Shown in pieces: positions 50,725-59,522 of a stretch of DNA of 64,000 nt (positions are counted from its first letter, which is position 1; each line of letters starts with the position of its first letter). The translations under genes were made by a program, and so were the position numbers. The stretch covers positions 62,001 to 126,000 of the forward strand of contig NZ_AHJE01000012.1 in NCBI RefSeq assembly GCF_000243095.1. Reading direction: 5' to 3'. This DNA is from Cupriavidus basilensis OR16 (GTDB lineage: Bacteria; Pseudomonadota; Gammaproteobacteria; Burkholderiales; Burkholderiaceae). The notes beneath the pieces were generated by a model. It saw only the letters and a program-made list of their open reading frames with translations. It ran no database searches and was not told the DNA's origin.

Positions 50725-51503
50725 CTAAAACAGCGCCAACTGATCGACCTTGCTGAAGATCTTCCCGACGTTTTCAGTGGAAATCGCCGCCGGCGGCGGC
50801 ATCAGCACCACCGGTGCTATGCGCACCGGCTGTTCCTGGTAGTGAGGTGTTCGGCGACGGCGCAGCCGGGCGCCCCACCCACCCAGGACGTGGGCCGGCG
50901 TGAACCAATGGCCCCACACTTCGGCGCTCAACGCGTTCCCGTGCACGACGATGGCTGGGATATGCAACAGCGATTGCGGCCGCTCGCGTGAAGCACATCG
51001 GCGCAGGCGATCACCATACCGCCCGCGCCGCAAGCGGGCTCATGCAGTGTCAGGAACCCGCACTGCTCAATATGGGGGCTGCCATCGCCCACGTTCATCA
51101 TGGCCATCAGCTTCGACACGTGATAGGGCGTGAAATACTGGCCGGCGCGGTCATTACCTAGTTTGAGCCGCATGTACGTCTCGCCCAGCAGGTCGCCAAA
51201 ATCGCCCAGCTGCACGCGCTCCTCATAGGCAAGCGTCAGCGCGCCGAGCATTTGAGGGAAACGCGCGACCTCTTCTGGCCTGTACTTGCCGATCAGGTCC
51301 AGATAGCGCGCCTCCCTGGCCTCCCTCTGGTGCCAGTCCACGGCGTTGCTCATGGCAAGCGCCGCCATCTCCACGAAATCGGCGAACACATCGCCGGTGC
51401 GGTGCGCATAGCCGAACGCGCGAATGCGGGAGAGCAACTGCTGCTGATGCTCGTTGGCGGTCTGGGCTTGCTTTCGTGCTGCGCTGTTGCGGCTCATCAT
51501 CAT
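50725..51503 (-). pseudogene. N6-adenine DNA methylase-like protein with internal deletion and frameshift
   Basis: From ATG 51503: AFGYAHRTGDVFADFVEMAA, GDLLGETYMRLKLGND, GQYFTPYHVSKLMA and HEPACGAGGMVIACADVL (SAM-binding motif I). The frame then ends in nonsense, but QSLLHIPAIVVHGNALSAEV continues in another frame to 50725. Relatives have ~25-30 residues between these parts, including the acidic motif II, so a deletion at about 50975 has removed them. Related enzymes are orphan methylases on ICEs. This copy should be inactive. Confidence 0.75.
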
Positions 51504-52260
51504 CCTTTCGTTGCGGCCAGGCCCAAAGATTCCGAGTCCCGGCGTTTCGGTTTGCTGGAAGCGGCCAGCACTCTCGCGCTATGCCGCCAGTCCCATGAGT
51601 TCCTCGTCCCGCGTGTGAGGCAGGCGGGCGGAGTTGCGCGGTCAAGGGAGGAAGCGCCGGGTGGTGCGGCCCGCAGCAACGCGAGGACACGGCCCGGCGC
51701 GCCCTTGAGCGTGCTGCGCCGCTCGGCTACCGGTCGCGGCAACAGGACGAGGAAGTCAGGGGGCACAGCGGCCAGGAAGGGATGAACGGCTGCAGGCAAG
51801 CGCCGCGCGGCGAGCGCCTATGCGGGCACGGACCGCCTGAAGAGCGCCGGCCGCGCGGCCGGCAGGGCGCAGCCCCGGCAAGCGCAGCGCGCAGCGTCGC
51901 CGTGACGGCGGCGCGGAGGCATCAGCGATGGAAGCCCGTAGGGGCGAGACTGGCGGGAGCCAGGCTCGATGCGTAGCACGAGAGCGCGACCCGTAGCCTA
52001 GCGAAGGGGGATGCCCGTCCTATGCGTACTGCCGCCGCCCACACGGAAACGGATAAGCGCCACTTGACGATGAAGAGAGTCAACGGGCAAGGGGAACGGG
52101 CGATTCATTACGCTAAGGCTGACCGTAAGCGCGACCTGGTGCGCGCAGCGCACCAGCAGGTTGCAGCGGGGGTGCCTTGCGGCAGGGGTGCAGCCCCGAG
52201 AGCCGCCGCCAGCTCAACCTGGCGCGCAGTGCCAGGCACGATGGCGCGCTCCTGGTACTG
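51504..52260. other. GC-rich gene-free region containing structured element copy C
   Basis: About 750 bp with no credible protein on either strand. It serves as leader for the leftward methylase relic. Contains the repeated structured element at 51877-52019 and several GC-rich dyads such as GCGCCGCGCGGCG near 51800. Open frames here are artefacts of high GC. Confidence 0.5.
51877..52019. repeat. GC-rich structured element, copy C
   Basis: Block order: CGGCAAGCGCAGCGCGCAG, GGCGCGGAGGCATCAG, GGAAGCCCGTAGGGGCGAGA, CTGGC-GGGA-GCCAG, GGCTCGATGCGTAGCACGA, CCCGTAGCC, GGGATGCCCG. The same blocks occur at 55511-55650. The CTGGC/GCCAG stem (51950-51963) is kept while its loop differs, as expected for a folded RNA or a protein-bound dyad. 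Confidence 0.55.
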
Positions 52261-52521
52261 TCAGGATGGAACGCAGCCCAGCTCACGCGGCCCGGAAAGC
52301 CGCGCCGCGAACCGACATCCGGCAGGGCTGCGTGACAGATTGCGCTTCGCACAAGCGATGGCGTCCTGCGGGCTTCGGGCACCGACATAGACCGTGGCCC
52401 GGAACGTTGGCCGTCGCTGCGGCCCTGCCGCGACATCCACGGCAAATTTCTTCCACGCCTTGTCGTGCCAATATGACTCGGCGTCGGCCTCATCGCCGAA
52501 CACGATCCTCGTTTGCTGCAT
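52261..52521 (-). CDS. Small ICE hypothetical protein
   Basis: 86 aa from ATG 52521 (GGAGG 5 nt upstream); the longer frame upstream has no site. RIVFGDEADAESYWHDKAWK, then ATVYVGARSPQDAIACAKRN, resembles short plasmid proteins in which an acidic strand leads to an AxxxAxxxN helix. Not named. Lies leftward of parB. Confidence 0.6.
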   Translation of the reverse strand: MQQTRIVFGDEADAESYWHDKAWKKFAVDVAAGPQRRPTFRATVYVGARSPQDAIACAKRNLSRSPAGCRFAARLSGPRELGCVPS

Positions 52522-52585
52522 GCGGCCTCCTTGCCGATGGTTGCGCCAGCAGGGCGGCACCGCCGCCCTGCTCTCGCTTATTTCG

Positions 52586-54505
52586 TCAACCGGCCTTGCG
52601 CGGATGCATCGGCTCGGGCGTCCAGCGCAGACCTTGCATCGCACGCTCAGCCGCTTGCGCCGCCGCATCCTTCTTCATGGCGGCCAGCGGCGCTGCCGCT
52701 TCGGCGCTAACGGCTTCGGTCACAACGGTGATCATCTGTGCCTTCGAGATTCGGCCGAAATAGCTCGCGCTGGTCGGCGTCCAGTAGTCGGCCATGTCGA
52801 CCGTCAGCGCACCGGCCAGCGCATCTATCGGCGCGTGATGCTTCTCGGTATCACGCACGCCGTTGACATGCACGGCCACGCAGAAGGCCGTCAGCGCCGA
52901 GAACGTTTCCCAATCGAGCGTCATCAGCCACGGCAGCAGTTCGGCTTGCGTGGCGGGCACCATTGCCTGCCATTTCTCGCGCTGTGCGGTCAGTTCCTGC
53001 CATGCGCGGCTCGATTCCATGTCGTCAGCGGCGCTGGTCAGCTTGTGGTCGATCTGCGTGCCCCTGATTTCAAGGCCGTTTTCTGCCGCATAGGCGTGGA
53101 ACACCCCCGCGACCAGCGTGGCCGTCACCAAGGCAAACGCCACATCGGGGCGCGCGGCCAGCGCGGCCTGTACGGCAGCAGTGCGGTGAGCGGTCAAGTG
53201 GCGCACCAGCTTGTCGGCATGTGTTGGCCTTGTCTTGGGTTCCTTGACGCTGCCGTACTGATCCTTGACGACCATCGCGGGGTCCCCATTGCTTCGCACC
53301 ATAGCGTTCGGCAGCACCAGACCCTCCTTGAGAGCCAGCGTGCCATCGCGATTCACGTACACCACGACCCCCGATGCGGCACGCTGCTCGGGCGACCATG
53401 CCTTGGTGCTGCGCTCTTCAAGGCTCGTGATCTGCTCCGTGACGGCTTCCAGCTTCTCGTAGACTTCATCGGCGCGCTCGTCGTCGGCGTCACAGAGTGC
53501 GTCGTACTCGGCATCAAGCGCAACAGCTTGTTCGCGCAACATGCGCAGTTCTTCCGCAGCTTCCGGCGACAACGGCATGTCGGTCGGGCGCAGGCGCCCA
53601 TAACGCGAGAATTCGCTGTGGTCGTAGCGGCTGCGCACTTCGGCCCAGGACCAGCCAGCGTTGCGCAGCGCCTGTGCCTCGCCTTCGAGTCTTTCTTCGC
53701 ACAGGCGGTACAGCAGGTCAGCATCGGCAAGGTAGCCGTTGTTGTCGTCCGAGAATAGGTCACGGCGCACCGCCCCGCCCGCTGCTGCGTAGGCGTCGAC
53801 ACCGACAAACCGGGCAAGCGGATTGTCGCCGGCGTCGATCTCGTCGTGCGTCAGTGCCACGCGCAATTGGCTGGGCGATCGCTGATACTGGCCGGCGCCG
53901 AACCATACGCGCTCTTGCTCGGCGTGGCTGTCGGAGATCGCCAACGCCATCAGTTGCTCCAACGTGATTTCGTCGGAGCGCAGCAGGTCCACCAGCTTGG
54001 ACGAAACGCCCACAAGCTTGAGCCGCCGGCGTGCCGTCAGCATGGAAATGCCCAGCGTGTTGGCGATGTTCTCCACCGCACGCCCTTCCTTGTCGAGCTT
54101 GAGGATCGCGGCGAGTTCGTCCGCAATGTGCATGGCCTCACGAGCGACATTCTCGGCGAGGCTAACCGCGATCACGCGGGCCGCGTCCTCGATGACGATG
54201 ACAGACACCGGGTAATCGGACGGAATGCGGCCCTGCTCGGCCAGCATCGTGAGGGCCTGATAGCGACGGCCACCGGCGACGACGGCGTGCGTCTGTGCCT
54301 TCCTATTTCCCTTCTTCGGCGTGACCACGAGATTTTGCAGCAGACCCTGCGTGAAGATGCTTTCTGCCAATTCGTGGATCGGCATCGTGCCGGGCGTGGT
54401 GCGGACGTTCTGCTTCGACGGGTACAACGCAGAGAGCGGCAGCACTGCAAGCAGGCCAGCTGAGTACGTCGCGGCTTCGATTTGAGAGTTGACGGTCATG
54501 TCCAT
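52586..54505 (-). CDS. ParB/Spo0J-family DNA-binding protein, long ICE type
   Basis: 639 aa from ATG 54505 (AAGGAG 7 nt upstream). ParB N-terminal nuclease-like domain: PLSALYPSKQNVRTT, ELAESIFTQGLLQNLVV, VVAGGRRYQAL, SLAENVAREAMH (with the GxRRxxA and ENxxRE boxes), then an HTH (ENIANTLGISMLTARRRLKL). The C-terminal ~350 residues contain a coiled coil (ELRMLREQAVALDAEYDALC) and an ICE-specific region. Too long for a canonical ParB. It may act as a regulator or partition protein for the element. No ParA is adjacent. Confidence 0.88.
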   Translation of the reverse strand: MDMTVNSQIEAATYSAGLLAVLPLSALYPSKQNVRTTPGTMPIHELAESIFTQGLLQNLVVTPKKGNRKAQTHAVVAGGRRYQALTMLAEQGRIPSDYPVSVIVIEDAARVIAVSLAENVAREAMHIADELAAILKLDKEGRAVENIANTLGISMLTARRRLKLVGVSSKLVDLLRSDEITLEQLMALAISDSHAEQERVWFGAGQYQRSPSQLRVALTHDEIDAGDNPLARFVGVDAYAAAGGAVRRDLFSDDNNGYLADADLLYRLCEERLEGEAQALRNAGWSWAEVRSRYDHSEFSRYGRLRPTDMPLSPEAAEELRMLREQAVALDAEYDALCDADDERADEVYEKLEAVTEQITSLEERSTKAWSPEQRAASGVVVYVNRDGTLALKEGLVLPNAMVRSNGDPAMVVKDQYGSVKEPKTRPTHADKLVRHLTAHRTAAVQAALAARPDVAFALVTATLVAGVFHAYAAENGLEIRGTQIDHKLTSAADDMESSRAWQELTAQREKWQAMVPATQAELLPWLMTLDWETFSALTAFCVAVHVNGVRDTEKHHAPIDALAGALTVDMADYWTPTSASYFGRISKAQMITVVTEAVSAEAAAPLAAMKKDAAAQAAERAMQGLRWTPEPMHPRKAG

Positions 54506-54561
54506 GAAGGGCTCCTTCAAAGTGGATCGGGGTGGAGAATATCGGTGAATCGGCATGTGTG

Positions 54562-54741
54562 TCAGTCTCTGCCGAGTGAAATGCATTTCACGGTCGCTGC
54601 GTATTCCGACGCGGCTTCCTTCAGGGCGCGGAACGCGGCAGCGTCGCGCTGCTCCTGCGTGGCATCGCCTGGGACGGTGAAATAGAAGGTGATTTGGTAG
54701 TTCTCTGCCTCGTCTCGCATGTAACCCATGAACGTTTCCAT
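54562..54741 (-). CDS. Small hypothetical protein upstream of parB
   Basis: 59 aa from ATG 54741 with GAGGAG ahead. METFMGYMRDEAENYQITFY, then a helix AFRALKEAASEYAATVKCI. Compact alpha/beta; the pattern is common in this type of element. Function unknown. Confidence 0.55.
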   Translation of the reverse strand: METFMGYMRDEAENYQITFYFTVPGDATQEQRDAAAFRALKEAASEYAATVKCISLGRD

Positions 54742-54773
54742 ATCGCTGCGCTCCTCTGTCGGGCTCTTGGGAT

Positions 54774-55169
54774 TCAGTACTCGCTTGGCAGCAACAAGGT
54801 TGTCACGCTGCGATCCGCTTCGGTGATGACCCACAATTTTTTGCCGTCTTGCAGGCTGTAGACAGAGAAGATTCGGTAGCCCTCGCGCACGCCCACGGCA
54901 TTCGCGTTCCGGTCGTCTTCGCCCACGTCGCCCCAATCGCCTGTGTGGTGGCGTTGCACATAGGCGAAATAGCTTTCGTCGTGGCGAGCCAGCGCATCAG
55001 CCGCACCGCGCGTCGCGGTCAACAGGCCCAGCGGAAAGAGCGGCGAGGTGTTGGTGTGCGCCGTGAACTGGCCCTGCGCATTTGCTGCTCTTTGGTGAGC
55101 CTCGGAGGGTGCGGGAGGAACGCCCGCGTTGTCGGTGGTGTTGGTGGTGGGGATCGTCGTTGCGCTCAT
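54774..55169 (-). CDS. ICE accessory hypothetical protein with repeated leader
   Basis: 131 aa from ATG 55169. N-terminal TTDNAGVPPAPSEAHQRAA is shared with the gene at 49777-50295 through the duplicated leader. The unique part (YFAYVQRHHTGDWGDVGEDD, NAVGVREGYRIFSVYSLQDG) looks like the short DUF-type 'plasmid-related' proteins of these elements (KKLWVITEADRSVTTLLLP). Function unknown. Confidence 0.65.
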   Translation of the reverse strand: MSATTIPTTNTTDNAGVPPAPSEAHQRAANAQGQFTAHTNTSPLFPLGLLTATRGAADALARHDESYFAYVQRHHTGDWGDVGEDDRNANAVGVREGYRIFSVYSLQDGKKLWVITEADRSVTTLLLPSEY

Positions 55170-55374
55170 GGTTTCATCCTTTGCCTTTCGGCCTGTTGTC
55201 TCTGCTCTTCGGAGCCGCCTCGACGCATGGGTAGCACTGCGCAGGGCTGGGGCAAGTGCACGCCGGATGCCGCACGCGGAGCACAGCCGCAGGCGAGCAC
55301 CGAACGGGAGAGGACGTGGCGAAGCGCACCCTTGCGCCGGGCCTGGGCAGTGCTATGCGTCGAAGAGAGGCGGC
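55084..55374 (-). repeat. Duplicated leader with long hairpin, copy B
   Basis: Same order and orientation as 50212-50500, roughly 75-80% identical by eye. TAGCACTGC (55232-55240) pairs with GCAGTGCTA (55347-55355); pairing continues imperfectly inward. The apical CACCGAACGGGAGAGGACGT is almost unchanged from copy A, while the stem sequence differs but still pairs, i.e. compensatory change. Confidence 0.6.
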
Positions 55375-55510
55375 CCGAAGCGCAGAGGCAACGCGCTTAG
55401 GCCGAAGGGCAAAGGATGGGGCGCGGCTACATTGATTTCCCGCCACCAACACCGCGGCGCGGGTCCGAAGGGCCGGCGCCCTCACGTTGAGGCCGCGGCC
55501 GCGACGCTAT

Positions 55511-55650
55511 CGGCAAGCGAGAGCGCGCAGCGCCGGCGTTGCCGGCGCGGAGGCGTCAGGGATAGAAGCCCGCAGGGGGCGAGACTGGCGCAGCCAGGCT
55601 CAATGCGCAGCACGAAAAGCCCGGCCGTAGCGGAGCGTAGGGAGACGCCC
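55511..55650. repeat. GC-rich structured element, copy B
   Basis: GGCAAGCGAGAGCGCGCAG, GCGCGGAGGCGTCAG, GATAGAAGCCCGCAGGGGGC, then CTGGC-GCA-GCCAG (55585-55597), GGCTCAATGCGCAGCACGA, CCCGGCCGTAGCGGAGCGTA. Matches copy C block by block. 55375-55761 otherwise holds no gene. Confidence 0.55.
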
Positions 55651-55761
55651 CCAGGGGGTAATTGCTAAGCCTGACAAGGACGGTCAGGCGCAAGCCGACC
55701 CGCTGCGTCGATTGGAGGCTCTTGGCATAATGGGGAGTCTGGACAAACAACACGGGTCGCC

Positions 55762-56574
55762 ATGCTGGTCGCATTGCTCAACGGTGCGCGCACATTCGCT
55801 GCGCTTGCTCAAAAGGGTCCGACGTACGATTGCCCCGGCTGCGGCCAGGTGGTCACGCTGAAGAAAGGCCTCAAGGTCATCCACCACTTCGCACACAAGC
55901 CGCCGGTCACCTGTACCTGGGCCAAAGGCGAGACCGCCGCGCACATGGCCGCCAAGAAACTATTCTTGGACCACCTGCGCGCGTTGCCGCGGGTCGCGGA
56001 TGTGGAATTCCCGATCGGCACGCAGCGCGCGGACGTGTATGCGCTTGGCAAGAACGGCGCCCCCTATGTCTTCGAGATGCAGCACCAACCGATCACGGAG
56101 CAGGACATCGCGCGTCGCACGCAGGATTACTTCAAGCAGGGCGCGGCGGTCACGTGGCTGCCCCTGATCGACCTGAGCAAGCTCACCACCAAGAAGACCG
56201 CCACGGGCCACATCATCGAGCGCTACAGTCCCAAGCCCTTCGAGAAGTGGCTGCAGGGCTTCAACTTCAAGGAACTGTGGTACGTCGAGCCCTCCACGGG
56301 TCTGCTGTGGCAGGGCAAGTTCGACAAGGCGATGCTGGAGGTCGCCTACAGCGAGTGGCACGTATCCGGCGGCGGTACGGAGTCTGCCGGCGGGTACAGC
56401 CGTCCGTCGAAGCGCTGGCGCAAGCTCACGCTCACGGGGCCGTTCACCTTGGCGCAGCTCAACATCACCACGACGCGGCGACAGTCCAGCTCGGTCGGCA
56501 CGCACTTCTATCCGCAAGGCAATCGGATCGTCTTCGTCCCCAAGTCGCCCGTTCCCTCACCGCCCAAAGAATAG
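55762..56574 (+). CDS. CoiA-like competence/nuclease family protein
   Basis: 270 aa from ATG 55762. N-terminal zinc-ribbon-like YDCPGCGQVVTLKKGLKVIHHFAHKP (split as CPGC and HHFAH), then RADVYALGKNGAPYVFEMQ with EFPIGTQRADV: the D...E-x-Q restriction-endonuclease-like core of CoiA proteins. CoiA aids DNA processing in natural competence, but CoiA-like genes are frequent on ICEs. Opposite strand to the accessory block. 56575-56894 after it shows no gene. Confidence 0.8.
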   Translation: MLVALLNGARTFAALAQKGPTYDCPGCGQVVTLKKGLKVIHHFAHKPPVTCTWAKGETAAHMAAKKLFLDHLRALPRVADVEFPIGTQRADVYALGKNGAPYVFEMQHQPITEQDIARRTQDYFKQGAAVTWLPLIDLSKLTTKKTATGHIIERYSPKPFEKWLQGFNFKELWYVEPSTGLLWQGKFDKAMLEVAYSEWHVSGGGTESAGGYSRPSKRWRKLTLTGPFTLAQLNITTTRRQSSSVGTHFYPQGNRIVFVPKSPVPSPPKE

Positions 56575-56894
56575 GCACCGCCCGCGACGAAGTGCGAGGG
56601 ACCGGAATTCGTGAGACCGCATTTCCCGAAAATCAGAGACTTATCAGTTAATTCGGCCAGCGCTCTCCCATATTAGAACCGGGAATAGCGAGACTGCCCT
56701 GACTTGAAGCGCGAATTCGTTGGACTGCTCCGCGCCGGTTGCTCACTGTCTCTTGCCGACCCGTTGCCGCCGTTCGAGTTTCAATGACCAATGTTTGCTA
56801 TGCAGCGCTTACCGGCAGATGCCCGCATGCGAGCTGACTGGATGGATGGAAAGAAACGTTTGCATAAAACCCGATGAAGGACATCTAGCGCACG

Positions 56895-58121
56895 TCATTC
56901 AATACGGTACAGGCTGCCGAAGCCCCCCCCTTGCGCTGGCGTGCTGTCGGTGCAGCTTGGCATTGGCAGGCCCTGTCCCCATCCGGCGGCCAAGACCTGC
57001 ACGTCACGCACAGGATCGGACGCCTTGGCCCGCTCGTTGCGCATGCGGCAGGTTTCAGGATCGGTGGCGAACAGCCCGCGTGCAAAGACCCGACCTTGCT
57101 CCGCTAGCTTTGCAGTTTTGGGGCTGCGGATCTTCGTGAATGCCCGAAAGGCCTCATCTAGGCAGCCGCTTGCGCCATTCAGGCACCGGGCCAAATGCCA
57201 CGCATCCTCCAACGCCTGGCAGGCCCCCTGCCCCGACGTCGGCAATGGCGCGTGTGCGGCATCCCCAACCAGCAGTACATTTGCCCGACTCCATGTATGC
57301 AGCGGCTCCAGGTCATGCACCGCAATCAGCCGGACGGCATTTGCGGGCGTGGCACGGATGATATGCGAGACCGGTTCGGGCCATCCCGCGAACAGATCTT
57401 CGACCTCCTTGCGTATATCTGCGGTCGGGATGGTTTCAGATAGGGGCCGAGCCTGGGCCGCAGCCCAATACACCAGTTGGGGTCGAATCGCGACGCAACC
57501 AAAGCGCTCGCCCGCCCCCCAGAAATCCTGAATCGAAATATCGTCCACTAGCGCATGCTGCCCCTGAGCTACGCCAATCCAGTTCACGAAGCCCTGATAG
57601 ACAGGTGTGTTGTCACCCGCGACAAACTTGCGCGCCACAGAATCCATGCGGCCGTCGGCGCCAATGAGCAGATCCGGGCGGATGCTCGCACCGTTCTCGA
57701 AATGGGCCACAGCCCTGCCATTGGCATCCAGCTCAATCCGCACCGCCCGGTGTCCGAACTCCACCGGTATCCTGGCCCGGGCTACATGATCTAGTAACAC
57801 CTCCTGCAAGTGCCGGCGTAGCACCGTGTAGGTCGGGTATCCCATCGTCCGGTCCAGCAAGGCAATATCGAGGCCTCCCAATGCATTGCCCACAGCATCC
57901 TGGCGGTGCATTGTTAGCGGTCGACCACCAATGGCGTCGATGTCTTGCAATAGCCCCAGTTCTTCCAGCACAAAGCTGGCATTGGGCCAAAGCGTCACGC
58001 CGGCCCCCATGGTTGCCGGCTCCGCTCGGCGCTCATAGACCCGAGGGTTGTAACCCTGCTTGCGCAAAGCCAATGCCACGCTCAGGCCCGCGATGCCGCC
58101 GCCAAGTATTCCAATTTCCAC
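56895..58121 (-). CDS. FAD-dependent aromatic-ring monooxygenase
   Basis: 408 aa from GTG 58121 with CAGGAGAG 8 nt upstream. GILGGGIAGLSVALALRKQG is the Rossmann FAD site, LIGADGRMDSVAR the DG motif, and VLLVGDAAHAPLPTSGQGAC the GD motif of group A flavin monooxygenases (salicylate/6-hydroxynicotinate hydroxylase type). Divergent from a LysR regulator that most likely controls it. Exact aromatic substrate not determinable. Confidence 0.88.
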   Translation of the reverse strand: MEIGILGGGIAGLSVALALRKQGYNPRVYERRAEPATMGAGVTLWPNASFVLEELGLLQDIDAIGGRPLTMHRQDAVGNALGGLDIALLDRTMGYPTYTVLRRHLQEVLLDHVARARIPVEFGHRAVRIELDANGRAVAHFENGASIRPDLLIGADGRMDSVARKFVAGDNTPVYQGFVNWIGVAQGQHALVDDISIQDFWGAGERFGCVAIRPQLVYWAAAQARPLSETIPTADIRKEVEDLFAGWPEPVSHIIRATPANAVRLIAVHDLEPLHTWSRANVLLVGDAAHAPLPTSGQGACQALEDAWHLARCLNGASGCLDEAFRAFTKIRSPKTAKLAEQGRVFARGLFATDPETCRMRNERAKASDPVRDVQVLAAGWGQGLPMPSCTDSTPAQGGGFGSLYRIE

Positions 58122-58260
58122 GTTGAATCTCTCCTGTCCATACGGTGCCCGATGCACGGCTCACCGTTTCGCATCGTGCAAAATGGCATCTTAGATTTCG
58201 TCATTAAAGAGAACTAGCGTGTAAAAATGGAAGGCTTTCATACCTAAAACGGGATAATCA

Positions 58261-59139
58261 ATGCGCGATGGACTCGATCTGAATACGGTCCGTGTCTACA
58301 CGGCAGTTGTTGATGAGCAGAGCTTTGCTGGCGCATCGCGTCTGTTGGCCATCCCCTCGTCCAACGTCAGCCGCCATGTCGCTGCGCTGGAGCGCAGACT
58401 CGGCGTGCGCCTGCTGGAGCGAAGCACCCGCCACCTGCGTATGACGGAAGCCGGTCGACTGCTCTACGAACGCGCCAAGCCCTTGCTCGATACTCTGCTC
58501 TCTACGCAGGAAGAGCTTGGTGCGGTACAGCGCGAACTGCGTGGTCCTCTGAAAATGTGCATGCCCGGCGAAGCGCCAAGGCTGCTGGCTCCCATCCTCG
58601 CCGAATTCTGTAGCCTCCATCCAGGCATCGAGCTGGAATGCGATACCCGGATGACCGGACTGGAAGTGCTTCGAGAGGACGTTGACCTTTCCATCGTCTT
58701 CCACGGGGGCCATCAGGAGGACAGTGCCTTCATCACCCGCGAACTCGCCACACTGCCCAGTATCGTGGTTGCTGCACCCTCCTTGCTGGCCAGGACCGGC
58801 ATGCCACGCCACGTGTCCGAGCTGAAGTCTCTGCCCTGTATCACCACCCTCAGTGCGCTGAAGGGCCAGCCCTGGCAGTTTCAGGACGCAGCAGGCGAAA
58901 TCGTCAAAGTGCCGGTACGCAGCCGCTACCGCGTCAACAGCGGGGAATTGGCCGTGGCAGGCGCACGCCAAGGCATCGGCTTCGCGATTGTGGCGGCCTA
59001 TCCCTGCCAGGGGTTGGGGGCATACAGCCATCGCCATTCCGTGACTGCGCGTGTTCGGGCGCTGCTGGAATTGATACAGGTACGGTTGGCTGGATCGGCG
59101 AGCCTTCCCATGGACCCCAGACCGCGTGGGACGGTTTAG
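58261..59139 (+). CDS. LysR-family regulator, C-terminus shortened
   Basis: 292 aa from ATG 58261. HTH LNTVRVYTAVVDEQSFAGAS with SSNVSRHVAALERRLG. The effector domain follows, up to GIGFAIVAAYPC, then directly GLGAYSHRHSVTARVRALLE. LysR proteins normally have ~25 residues between these two parts (the GxLVxVLxxW strand), so an in-frame deletion is likely. Divergent from the monooxygenase across 139 bp. Confidence 0.85.
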   Translation: MRDGLDLNTVRVYTAVVDEQSFAGASRLLAIPSSNVSRHVAALERRLGVRLLERSTRHLRMTEAGRLLYERAKPLLDTLLSTQEELGAVQRELRGPLKMCMPGEAPRLLAPILAEFCSLHPGIELECDTRMTGLEVLREDVDLSIVFHGGHQEDSAFITRELATLPSIVVAAPSLLARTGMPRHVSELKSLPCITTLSALKGQPWQFQDAAGEIVKVPVRSRYRVNSGELAVAGARQGIGFAIVAAYPCQGLGAYSHRHSVTARVRALLELIQVRLAGSASLPMDPRPRGTV

Positions 59140-59221
59140 GATCGAAGTGGCGCGCCGGGCTCAAAGTGGAATTTCTCGGAGCGTAAGCAGTTGCTCGGCA
59201 TGACTTTTTCAACGTCCGCTT

Positions 59222-59436
59222 CTGGCCGACAGCGGCCGTGCGCTGTCCCGGCGCCAAACCTGGGCTTCTTGAGCATACAACCGTTTCGGCCGCACCCTCC
59301 AAGCCGCCGAGAAGAGGTCGAAATCGACTATGGCCCTTACCCTGGAGCAGCCTCGCCCGCATCAGCTGCACGGCAATCCAGCTAATTCCGGATTTCCAGT
59401 CCAGCAAACCGGTATGTAGTCCAGCTAATTCTGGTT
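59222..59436 (-). repeat. Dispersed repeat, copy 2 (inverted relative to 44540-44694)
   Basis: Reverse complement of copy 1 in block order: CTGGCCGACAGCGGCCGTGC, TGTCCCGGCGCCAAACCTGG, CTGGAGCAGCCTCGCCCGCA, AATTCCGGATTTCCAGTCCA, TAGTCCAGCTAATTCTGG. Longer than copy 1 by ~60 nt. No transposase adjacent. 59140-59490 holds no gene. Confidence 0.65.
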
Positions 59437-59490
59437 TCCTACAGAAGGGGCCGCCCCACAAGCGCGGTTTTCGAGGAAAGCAGTATGATA

Positions 59491-59506
59491 CTGTATATCC
59501 ATACAG
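59491..59506 (+). promoter_or_regulatory. LexA (SOS) box
   Basis: CTGTATATCCATACAG matches the proteobacterial LexA consensus CTGT-N8-ACAG with the central AT-rich alternation. It lies 16 nt before the start of the zinc-finger gene, so the following four genes should be DNA-damage inducible. Confidence 0.85.
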
Positions 59507-59522
59507 TACTTTTTGCCTCCCT

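Noticed and set aside
48922-50991. 689-codon plus-strand ORF
   Set aside because: Antisense shadow of the DUF932 and neighbouring leftward genes, with Arg/His-rich nonsense; high GC makes such frames long.
52394-53758. 454-codon plus-strand ORF
   Set aside because: Antisense shadow of the ParB-family gene, which has clear motifs and a good ribosome site.
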